This document shows positions 54,338 to 64,000 of a stretch of DNA of 64,000 bases, piece after piece. Position numbers and translations under genes: made by a program. The stretch comes from Dioscorea cayenensis subsp. rotundata (lineage: Eukaryota; Streptophyta; Magnoliopsida; Dioscoreales; Dioscoreaceae): positions 2,046,001-2,110,000 of the forward strand of contig NC_052475.1 in NCBI RefSeq assembly GCF_009730915.1, written 5' to 3'. Positions within the stretch are counted from its first letter, which is position 1. Every line of letters starts with the position of its first letter. Under the pieces are notes generated by a model. The model searched no databases, was not told the origin of the DNA, and was given only the letters and a program-made list of their open reading frames with translations.

Positions 54338-57280
54338 TTACATACCACTCTTTCCGAAAACCGATTTCGTCACAAGCTTAATCCCTCTAATCCAGAGTTC
54401 AGCCATCTCATCTCCTTGGCAGACAAAATGAAACTCCTTACCTTTTGTGGTTATTATTCTGAAGAGTCCTGTCTCATATGCATCTCCTTTCCTCTTCCTG
54501 TTTCTAACAAATGCCGAACTTCCCCCGACCTCAGCTTCCCTGCAAACAACATTCCGACAAGCTGCCTTACCCCACCGCAACACTCCGGCCACCACCACCA
54601 TCTTCAGCATTTTCTTATGTGGTCTCCCTTTGCCCTTCTTGGTGTGTTTCTTTACTCGGCATCCTTGTGTTACTAGATCCCGTGCCATTGCGTCTAGTAT
54701 TACACCTTCTGCGGGATTACCAAACGTCTTGTTTGCTCGTGCTAGCGACAATGCTGTATCTCCTTGTGGTGTTCTGATATCATACTGAGCTCCACATGCG
54801 AGCAAGAGCTCACATACTGTGCCGTGTCCCTCCCTTGCAGCAAGCATCAATGGAGTGAATCCATCACCGTCAGGGACATTCACGTCAATGCCCCGGTTGG
54901 TCAACAGACGAACAGCTGCCATGTCTCCACGGCGGGCAGCACAATGCAGTGCGTAGAACCCTCCAGCATTGCCCTTCTCCAATGCAAAGTCAAGCATCAC
55001 TTGCTCAAACAGATCATGGTTCTTGCTTGACTGAGAGAGTGCAATGGCTGTTTCACCTGCATTGTTGCAGAGCTTCACATTGGCCCCTGCAAAGACTAGG
55101 AAACGGAAAGCATCAACATGGCCTTCACGCGCAGCGATCATGATGGCGGAGAACCCATTCTCATCCTGCTCATCAAGGTTGATATCTGGGTGCATCACCA
55201 ACACTTCGAGGGCTGGGACATCACCATAATGAGCAGCAAACATCATCGGCGAGAAGATGTTGGGGTTACTGGAGCGAGGGATTTTCCCTGATCGTATAAC
55301 ATTAAGCAATGCTTCCTGGTAAACATCACCCCACCTGTTTGAAGACGCAATGAGGGCTGCACACGAGCCGCTGGAGCTAACGAGCCCAAGATCAGCCCCA
55401 GCAGAAGCAAGAACGCTAAGGCAGTCATCCCGCTTGAAGCGTGCACAGAGCATCAATGCTGTCTCTCCACATTCTGTTCTTGAATCAAGATGACAGCCAG
55501 TATCAATGAGGCTCTGTAAGACCTTGGCGTGGCCAAGCCGCGCAGCCATATGGATGGGACGGAACTCATTCCGACGAGCAGTCTTAATTGGGAGCTCACA
55601 ATCAGCTCCACAGGCCAAGAGAGTGTCAGCAGCCCGGTGATTGCCGCAGAGGATGGCATGATGAAGGAGGCTCCTGCCGGAATGCAAGGTGTTGGGAGAA
55701 TGATGCTGCAGGAGCATACGGAGAATGGTACCGGTGGATTCAAAGTATTCAACGGCACACCAGGCCACATTGTAAGGTTCTGAAAGGCCTGCTCCAACCC
55801 GGAATTCTTCACCGGTGGTGGTGTCCCATGACCATGCTCCCAGGCTAACCTTCAAGTCCTTTCTAACACCAGCCTAAAATGAATACAATGATGTATTAGA
55901 TTGATAAGAACATATAAACTATGAATAGAAAGAGCAACAATTGAGATTCATGCCTGCAATAGCTGCCGGACAACAGCGCCCTGCCTGCTGACAATGGCAG
56001 CAACAAGGGCTGTGCAGTCAATGTTGGTGTGCAGCGATGGCTTCAAGGAACGAAGTAGAACTCTGTCTGTAGTATATGCATTTACTCCACACTGCATGCA
56101 ATTCATGAAAACACTACATGATCATCAATTAATACGATCATCTTTTGTGTTTCATCTGTTCAAATACTGGTCATTCATGTGTCAACTTCTATAAATAAAA
56201 ATTCATCTATAGACGACTATATCAGCATCCTGGGTTATCATGTCATTGTTTTTCCATATTCCCATTAAAAAAATAAAAAATAAAAAAATCAGTTACCTTG
56301 ATCAGGGTGTCCACCACATCAACAAAACCCCGGGAACAGGCAGAGACAAGAGCATGGACAGCAACATTTGGCCTAATCTGGTCAGAGTCCATGAGTAACC
56401 TTGCAAGCTTAGCTTGCCCATGCGCACAGGCTTCAAGCAAGGCCTCCTCACAAGCCGGCTGCGCAGCGCCGGCCCTGAGCAACAGCTCCAGCACATCCCC
56501 ACGTCCCTCCCTCGCCGCCGCAGTGGTAGCATACCCCCTGAACAGCTTCTGATTCACATCCGCCCCCACACTCTGCACATCATTCAAGCAAAACCATACA
56601 AAATACCATCAATACTACACTGTCAAGCCAGGCATGGTCATGAAGATATACCAAAGACAGGAACCAGAGATATGCTCAGTGAAAAGTGGGTCTGAGATTT
56701 GGTGTCGTTTTATGGCCGTCTGATTGAATATGAAGGGCTGGGGCAGGAAGGGCATGTTGGCCTGTGTCTCTATACATGTTCTGGGACACTGACAGTGATT
56801 TGTGAGTAACCATGTTTGTGTGTATGTGTATGTTGATCAGTGATCAATCACAGCTGGAAGGGGGAAAATAATAGTGGCGATGTGAGTGCACCTACAATGC
56901 TTCTGCTGTTGGGGGACACACATATACAATGAGACATTAGAAGGGCTGATGGGGAAGAGGAGGGGTCGCTAGGCTCATCAAAGCACTGCTCAGTTTCTCT
57001 TCTTTATCTTGACAAGGACACAGCGACAAAAGTAAGTTACTTTGGACTGGTGGATAGATTGGTGCACAGGAAAAATAAAAGAAACCATACACATCATCCA
57101 TAAAAATCTAATTTTTAAGATCATAAACTGCTAGATAGATTCATACTAAAGTTCAATTAAAAAAACTTTAGTTAAGCATTAAACAAAGAAACTGAGATAA
57201 AGTAACAGATTTGTTGATGGGATGCAGCAAAAAGAACTTCCAGAAAGAGGGCCATGAAGATAATGAAAATAGGAGGAAGA

Positions 57281-57320
<40 letters not shown>

Positions 57321-59066
57321 TTCACATCAAGTTTAAAGATTTAGTTTTTTGTCTCAAAATCCATAAGATTCAAACCAAAACAATAAAAATCATTGATTAC
57401 ACACACACACACACACACACAAAAGGAAAGAAAAGTCTTGTAATCTAGGAAATAAAGAGAGATATTTGTGGATATGACATACATTAGTAAAAATTATTGA
57501 AAACAAAAGAAAGAAACATACATTCAGTAAAAAAACGAGACAAGTGTAACATTCATTAACATCATGCTTAAAAATTTAATTTTTACCCTAAAAAATGACT
57601 TATATTCACACCAAAAATCATTAAAAAAAACATTAATTAAACAAAAAAAAACGTACAGAAATAAAAGTTCTATAAATTGAAGTGTTCATTGCTAAGACGC
57701 AAAAACATTAAGAAAGAGGGCCCTTATATGGGTTAATTAAAGGCACAGCCATAAGTTTGAATAAGTCTCACTCAAAGGACTATTTCAAAGACCACTTAAT
57801 GAGTAACGTCTTAGAAAGATCCAAGACAAATCAAGGGTTGGAAAGACCGCACGAGCTCATCCCACCGAAAGTGTCCAACCCCATCAAAGCCCCACAAATC
57901 CCACCAACCAAAACCGCCGGGATCCTTGGTCCCCGGCCAAGAACAACCCCAAATCTCCGGTCAATCCTACGGTCACTATCCCACACATCACAACCATGAA
58001 CCTTTCTCTCATTCCTTCGCATATCCACAATGGACAGTGAGAGTGAGTGAGAGAGAGTGTGTGTGTGTGTGTGAGCATTGAATGCCACGTGGTCAGTCAC
58101 GTGACTGTCTGCTGAGATTGAGATTTGATCGACGGTCCAGATCGTTCCGGACTGTACCATGACTTAAATACGTACCACCCGGGAGTCACGAGTTTCAGGG
58201 TATTATAAACACATGGCTGACGTGTCAAGCTGAGAATGGCTACAACAGTGGGGACCACGGAAACCTAAACTCGAGGGCAAAGGAGAGTAGACGTACGTGG
58301 CGTGACATTATTGGACAGCTGAAGTTTAACATTTTAAGGCTGCGGATCCTTCTAATGCGGTGTACGGTGACCAAGTGAACCTGTGTGAGTGTGTGTGTGG
58401 TACGCCGCCGGCGCACTTTGGTTACCGTGATACGGCAAGGGTAAAAGAGGAATTTAATAGGTTAAAATACAACAATTATCACAAAAAAAAAAAATAAATA
58501 AAGGAACAAATTCCACGTTTTTAGATCCCAAACCGAATTTTCTGCAAATAAAAATGCCCAAAAAAAAAGGAAAATAATCACTAAAAAAAATTTAAAAAAT
58601 AAACAAAAATGGCGGAAAAAACGAAGAGCGAGACATTGACCACCATCCCGATCACAAGAACGAAATCGAAATCGAAAACAAAATTAAAAATCAAAGAAAG
58701 AAAGAAAGAGAGATGGATTCATCGTACCAGGAGCTTGCGAACGAGGGGGAGGTTGCCGGAGTTAGCAGCGAGGAAAAGGGCGGAAACGTCGGTGCGGAAC
58801 TCCTCAAGCTCGATCCGGACCTCATCGGGGGATTCCTCACGGAGGACCACCTCAGCGCGGCGGCCGCGAAGACACACGGTGCCGGGGTAGTTCACATCCA
58901 CCATGGGATCCATAAGAAGCTCCGCCACCGCACGCGCGTCACCACGATGCGTCGCCTCGACCAGCCGTTGAGACGCCTCGGCCTCGCTATCCACCGGGTA
59001 CACCTGCCTCCCGGTTGCACCTCCACCTCCGCCGACGGAGAACACCGTCATCATCGCCGCCGCCAT
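54338..59066 (-). CDS. Ankyrin-repeat protein with PH-like C-terminus
   Basis: A plant ankyrin-repeat protein of unknown molecular role, probably a cytosolic scaffold. Four exons on the minus strand: 59066-58728, 56572-56297, 56091-55954 and 55873-54338. The sum is 763 codons, or 762 aa. Several ankyrin repeats are clear, such as LLHHAILCGNHRAADTLLAC, RPIHMAARLGHAKVLQSLID, SAIMIAAREGHVDAFRFLVF, YALHCAARRGDMAAVRLLTN and TPLMLAAREGHGTVCELLLA. The C-terminal 110 residues are basic (KKHTKKGKGRPHKK) and then resemble the plant PH-like region of FORKED-type proteins (GLFRIITTKGKEFHFVCQGD, then ELWIRGIKLV). The third intron (55953-55874) begins CAG then GCATGA and ends TTTTAG, so it is a GC-AG intron; no GT donor is available nearby. 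Intron 1 is 2.15 kb. The start is the first ATG of the frame. Confidence 0.93.
57279..57422. repeat. (TA)n and (CA)n microsatellites in ankyrin-gene intron 1
   Basis: A (TA)n tract at about 57280-57316 and a (CA)n tract at about 57400-57420 lie in the 2.15 kb first intron. Confidence 0.9.
58085..58302. promoter_or_regulatory. Cluster of ACGT-core (G-box/ABRE-like) motifs in ankyrin-gene intron 1
   Basis: Four ACGT elements lie within about 220 bp: CCACGTGG (58085-58092), TCACGTGA (58097-58104), GACGTGTC (58219-58226) and TACGTGGC (58294-58301). The first two are perfect G-box palindromes five bases apart. bZIP and bHLH factors bind such sites. They sit 430-640 bp inside the transcript, upstream of exon 2, and could mark an intronic enhancer or alternative promoter. 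Function is inference. Confidence 0.45.
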
Positions 59067-61960
59067 TGATACCCTGGGCGAGATCGCAGCCCTAGAGCAC
59101 CACTGCGAGCATACCTCTTTCTAGTTCTCTCGGGAAACTTGAAAGGAGGGAGCGCCAGAGAAGGGGGTTAATTTATAGTCTGAATAATTATTTATTATTA
59201 TTTATTATTATTATTATTTTATATTAAATATTTATTAATATTTTTTTATTTAATTGTTTTTATTATTTTATTTTTAAACATTTATTTATTTTAATAATAA
59301 ATGTGATTTAGTAACTGAGGATAAATGGTGAAAAAAAGCGTGAGAAAGGACGATTTGATGGGTTGGCTGGGGTCCACCAAACAACCTGGAGAAGGTGGAG
59401 TTGGGCCGGCTAAATCCGGCTTCGTGGCTTGGCTTGGCTTGGTTCTTTACTAATGGCGCAGATTTGTTTGGATCTATTTTGCGTTTGGGTCCATGTTCAA
59501 GAGAAAAATAATTAAGAGTTAGAAAATATTGGGAACAAAAAGGAAATGTTTCATTTACGTTTATTATAATAATCATGAAAAGTATCAAATCATTTATTTT
59601 CCATAAAATAAATATTATTTCACATCTTTTTATTTTATATTTAGGTTCTTAATTTTTACTATATTTTATCATTAAAATTATTTTATGCTTAGATAAAAAG
59701 AAAATATGGCCAATAAAATCATATTGAATAAGAGTACGGTTAGTGAGTATGGCTAGAACTCAGACTTTCGAGAGAAAAGACGAAATAACCTTTTTTTTAT
59801 GTAGTAAATAGTTTATCTCTCCAGCTATTATGATTTAAAAAATATAAATATTTATTATTATATTTAATGTTTATAAGATTTATTATTGAATATGGTCTAT
59901 TAATATTATAAGCTTCAATCATCTAAGCACGTTCGTAGAATTGAAATCTACGAACGTTGCTATCAACCGTTGGATGCACAGTTATTTGATCTGAACTATT
60001 CAAATAATTTATGTACAGTAACTAAATAAATCTGAACTATATAATTTTATTTCTACTAAATCTACAGTAATATTTTAAAAAACCAAAACTAAACTAATCA
60101 ACCCAACTAACTCATAATTATCTCTACTGCAGCAATGAATGGGTACTGTGCTGAGATGATCTTTTTATATATATGCAATAGAATGGTTTGGACTTTGCAG
60201 CAACTAGCAAGGGCTTTGTTTGGGAATTTGGCGTCTAAATTCATAGCATATCACTTTACATTGATTGGATCATTAATTAATTTGGTCTATCGTTTTGCTC
60301 TTTATTGCTCACCTTCATGAGCTATGTAGAGATCAACATTTGGCATGCCCATAAAAGATTAAAAAAATAATAATATTAAAAATAATAAAAAAGAGAGAGA
60401 AGCATTTTCATTACATTGAATCTATACTTAATAGGAGTAGTTCACAAATATGAATAAATGCATTAAAATATTATCCTAAATATTTAGATCATATTAGCTT
60501 GCTGCTTTATATCATTACATACATGTATGGTTTTCTTTTATCCCATATCCATGAAGATATCATAATTAATTATTAATTTGACGTCAAAAATATTATAATC
60601 ATCTTCGAAATAATTTTTTAAAAAAAAATTATTATAATAAAACAAACACTGATTAAACGTTTTAAAAGATGTTTAATAATAATTTTTAAATAGTGATTTT
60701 ACCAATTAGAAGCAAATAAATCTTTTGTTTTGAATTATCTATATTCTATTGTTGATTAGATCCTTAACAATCATATTTATATGTTTACTAATTGCTACAT
60801 AAACAAATATATTACATTTGACTATTTGCAGTTTTTGTTTTATTAGTCTATCACAAAAATATTTTTAAAATTAATAAATTATACATAAACATATATATAA
60901 ATGTGCGCACGCTCGTATACATAAATATAGAGATAAATTAAAATTATTTCCATAAAAAACACATGCAACTTCTGTTTTATTAGTCTGTGACAAAGATATT
61001 TTTAAAATTATATATAAATTTATATATATTTATGTGTGTGCATATATTTTTTTTAAAAAAAAAAATTGAATAAACCATAATTAATACATTAAGAAAGAGT
61101 AGCTAAATACAATTAAAAAAAATGGAAAAATAACCAAACAATAAAGTGGCACCAGCATAGACTATAGAAACTGTTCACCAAAAGTGGAGTAGTAATGAAA
61201 TTTATTTCCATAAAAACCACATAAACATAATTCATAAAAAAATCAAATGATTAGTGAATTTCATTCCAATTTGGTGTAAGTTGGTCGCAAGCCAAACATG
61301 CAAAGCATGCATGCAACATGCACTGGAGTCTGGGACTCCACAGGCAACAAGCTAAGAATTCATCTTCTCTGGTTAGAAAATATACTAATTTTAGTCTATC
61401 TTATTTTGACATATGTCTTATGTCATATTATTATATTTTTTCTATTATAATTAAGAATATGTATCATATTTTAATATGTTGAAATTAGAGTATTTTCTAA
61501 TTCTAGAATCAGGGAGATAAGTTCACGAGTTAAATGGTCTCATATGATTAATGAGATCCTTAATAAACGTAATTATATATATTGACCGACCATGCATGAA
61601 TTTAAAAAAGAGTACCAAAAAGCAAAGAAGAAGATGGCACAGCGTCCAATCAACCGTCTTAGTCCAAACAGACGATCAATTTGTTTAGTCAATTCAACAC
61701 TTGCAATTATGGCTTCTTATTTATTTTTGTATAAACTTTAATTATTATCTTCATTAAATGAACATTAATTGATTTTTAAAGGTCTTAACTTAGGTAGGTG
61801 GTAGTCCTTTGGAAAGTGAGGCATGGTCCTCCTAAGCATTACATTATGTCAATGGCTTACTCTATATGTGTATGTATGTATTTATGAGTGCGACGTGCAA
61901 CAAGTCGATGACACTTAACCGTATTCAATAGTATATAAAAAATATAAAATTTAAAAAATT
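59067..61960. other. Promoter of the ankyrin gene, then AT-rich intergenic DNA
   Basis: The first 150 bp are GC-richer and probably hold the leader and start site of the ankyrin gene. From about 59180 on the DNA is very AT-rich with no recognisable gene. The frame at 60135-60320 has no family likeness. It contains a short palindrome at 59929-59958 and a small inverted-repeat element at 61371-61502. Confidence 0.55.
61371..61502. mobile_element. Small inverted-repeat element (MITE-like)
   Basis: The left end reads TTAGAAAATATACTAATTTT (from about 61373). The reverse complement of the right end reads TTAGAAAATACTCTAATTTC (up to about 61500). The element is about 130 bp with 20-24 bp imperfect ends and an AT-rich interior. 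No clear duplication of the target was found. Confidence 0.45.
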
Positions 61961-62116
61961 ATACATACTCTCTCAATTCTAAAATACGTGTTATTTTTAA
62001 AAAAAATTCAAAATAATTATCGTTTTACAATATCAAGACAATATTTATTATTATTATTTTTAATTTTACATATCTTCAATTTTCTAAGTTATATAAATGA
62101 AAATATTAGGTCTTAC

Positions 62117-63556
62117 GATATGGATTGGCATTATATGATAAACCAAGAGGTGACATAACAAAGGAAGATGACATGCCATTGATGACTTGGCAAAAAACAA
62201 GAGTGACTAAGATGATGTGGATGAAGCTAGGTGTCATAACATGTGAAGTAAAGATCATGTTTAGAATAAATTCCTCTCAATAAAGTCATGTGATGATTAA
62301 TTAATTTTGAAGAGTACAACAAGTTGAAAGGATCTCTTCAAAAAAGGTAAGTTTCATTTTAGCTATATTTATCTATTCTTGGTAAAATACAGGATAATAG
62401 AACATATCCTTAGTAAAACTCCTTTTTAGAAAGATATACCTAAAAGAAGAGAGAAAGATGTTATATTATTTGTAAGAATTAAAGATCATGAAGATTACAT
62501 GGAGCTTAGTTTGGTGTGAAGCTATTTAAAGACACACACTAAGGTAGGCAAGGATAAACTTAGTTTGATGTGAAGCTATTTGAAGACACAAACTAAGTTA
62601 TGCAAGGATAAGCCACTATGATTATCAACACTATATTCAGCAACACAATTTGAAGAAAGATCTAATAGCTAATTATGGGCGGAGCTATTCAAGGAGACTA
62701 ATCATGTATAAAGATTGATTGAAGATTACTTGAGATTTAATTGAAGATTTAAAGATCCAAGCATGGATGATTGAAGATCATGCTTGAAGATATTGAAAGC
62801 TGAACTTGGATGAGATGAGATTAAGTTTAGTAACAATATTTCCATGTGTCAAACGAAGATCATTTGGGAAGACCAAACTTGGACGAAGTTTGGAAAGAAG
62901 ATCGGGAGATCTTCGATGACCATCTTTGGTGAGATGGTTGCGTGTGCCTTGGTAGGAACGCCCCTCGGGGGAGGAGACTTGCTGAAGTGACGTGAGGAAC
63001 GAAGCAGCTGCAGGCAGGAGAAGCTCAAGTCGAGTCAACTACTATGAGGCGGACTAAAGGAATCGGAAAGGTTGAAGGTCGCAGATTCGGGTGTAACTGG
63101 CTAGAACTCAGTCATATTCAGTAAGGTGGGCAATGTTCAACTAGGTGTTGTAACATCTAACTTTGGAAGGTATCCAAGTTAGGAAGCCGCGGAGAATTTT
63201 AAAAGTTGAAGGATCAAGTGGACGTAGATGCGTCTATATAAGATATCCTGCTTGAAAATTTAAGATGAGCCACAAGTGAGAGACCCTTCGGTGAGGGTTG
63301 AGGAGAGTAGACATTGGGCAATCTTAAAAAGGCATTCTTTGTCTTAAGAAAGTAAGGGAGTGTTGTACTATTTATTCTATCACCTCTTTTAGTAGATTGT
63401 TTGTTCAGGCTTTGCCCCCCAAATATAGGCAAGATTGTGCCGAACTGGGTTACCAACTTGTATGTCTTCTTTCTCTTGCTTGATTGTGTGTGTGTTTATT
63501 ATTCTAGTGAGTTTTTGAGTAACTCTCCTAATCACACTACCCACCGGAACTATCTA
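62117..63556 (+). mobile_element. Copia-like LTR fragment or solo LTR
   Basis: Higher-GC DNA (to about 63560) inside the split MITE. It has a TATA box, CTATATAAG, at about 63234-63242, then a U/T-rich stretch and the phrase GCCGAACTGGGTTACCAACT at 63439-63458 followed by CTTTCTCTTGCTTG, which recalls R-U5 regions of plant Copia LTRs of the SIRE/Tork kind. ACGATA occurs at about 62114-62119 and 63559-63564 and could be the target duplication. No primer-binding site, gag or pol is present, and canonical TG...CA ends are not clear, so the borders are tentative. Confidence 0.5.
62505..62613 (+). repeat. 54-bp tandem duplication inside the LTR-like element
   Basis: CTTAGTTTGGTGTGAAGCTA at 62505 is repeated as CTTAGTTTGATGTGAAGCTA at 62559. 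The copies end AGGCAAGGATAAA and ATGCAAGGATAAG. The exact period is 54 bp with a few mismatches. Confidence 0.85.
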
Positions 63557-63690
63557 AAACGATAGAAATATATAGTTTGAAAAAATAATAGCTAATTTGG
63601 TTAATTTTTATGTTAAATTTTAAAAAACTTAATATTATTTTTAATTCTTGTGTAATATCTTAAACCGCATTATTTTGAAATGAAGGAGTA

Positions 63691-64000
63691 ATTTTTAAAA
63701 ATAATAACTATTATATTGTGATATGACATGACTGTCATCAAACACAATTAAATTTTAAAATTAAAAAATTGTGGCCAGAAAATTAAACTATATATGTATA
63801 ACATAATTAAAACTAAATTTAATTTAATAAATTTTAATGGAGACTTGATACTTAAAAGAAACTTTTTTTTCGCCTCAATTTTTTTTTTAAATAAAAGATG
63901 TTGACAGTTCTGAGTGGTATTATATATAAAAAAAAAAAATTCACCACAAAATCTTGATTTGATATATTTCTTCATAAATTTCATATGAATATATAGGTGT
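63691..64000. other. AT-rich intergenic DNA, nothing recognised
   Basis: About 310 bp of very AT-rich sequence up to the window edge. I see no gene, element end or regulatory motif in it. Confidence 0.5.

Larger units (their letters stand above)
61966..63690. mobile_element. Stowaway-like MITE split by a later insertion
   Basis: The left end at 61966 reads TA then CTCTCTCAATTCTAAAATAC. The reverse complement of the right end, ending at 63690, reads TA then CTCCTTCATTTCAAAATAAT. Both match the Stowaway consensus start CTCCCTCCGTTC-AAAATA with a TA target. Stowaway MITEs are usually 150-300 bp; the 1.7 kb distance is explained by the LTR-like insert at about 62100-63560. Confidence 0.6.

Noticed and set aside
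58713-59069. 118-residue plus-strand frame over ankyrin exon 1
   Set aside because: GC-rich shadow of the minus-strand exon, whose protein continues smoothly into exon 2.

Overview
The window is nuclear DNA of a flowering plant. The genes are rich in introns with GT-AG borders, the intergenic DNA is very AT-rich with many (TA)n, (ATT)n and (GA)n microsatellites, there is a plastid-DNA insertion, and all eight genes have clear plant homologues. The genus cannot be fixed from the sequence alone. I lean weakly to a non-grass monocot; this is a guess.

Layout. At the left edge (287-2014, +) is the 3' part of a BAT1-type amino acid/GABA permease. After a 3 kb AT-rich gap comes a 17-coding-exon ASHH2/SDG8-type H3K36 methyltransferase with CW, AWS, SET and post-SET domains (5524-17425, +). 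Its downstream flank holds a decayed plastid psbZ copy. Next is a USP-domain receptor-like cytoplasmic kinase (20079-23159, -) whose exon 2/exon 3 junction is out of frame by one base. A gene-poor stretch (23.2-30.6 kb) carries a Helitron-like element, two copies of one SINE family, a foldback repeat and an unassigned GC-richer block.

The right half is gene-dense: a 13-exon GH1 beta-glucosidase with a probable plastid transit peptide (30659-33962, -), a 6-exon adenylate kinase (35485-38244, -), a 16-exon DEAH4-type RNA helicase (38933-49834, -), a mitochondrial-type ribosome recycling factor (50140-53236, +) divergent from the helicase across about 305 bp, and a 4-exon ankyrin-repeat protein with a PH-like C-terminus and one GC-AG intron (54338-59066, -). 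The last 5 kb is intergenic, with a Stowaway-like MITE apparently split by a Copia-like LTR fragment.

Exon joins were made by eye. For seven genes the summed coding length is divisible by three and the joined protein matches its family throughout; the kinase is the exception. The genes are not a pathway or cluster but ordinary housekeeping and regulatory loci side by side. I saw no CRISPR array, phage, operon or obviously new multi-gene system. The novelty is in gene-structure oddities and small mobile elements.
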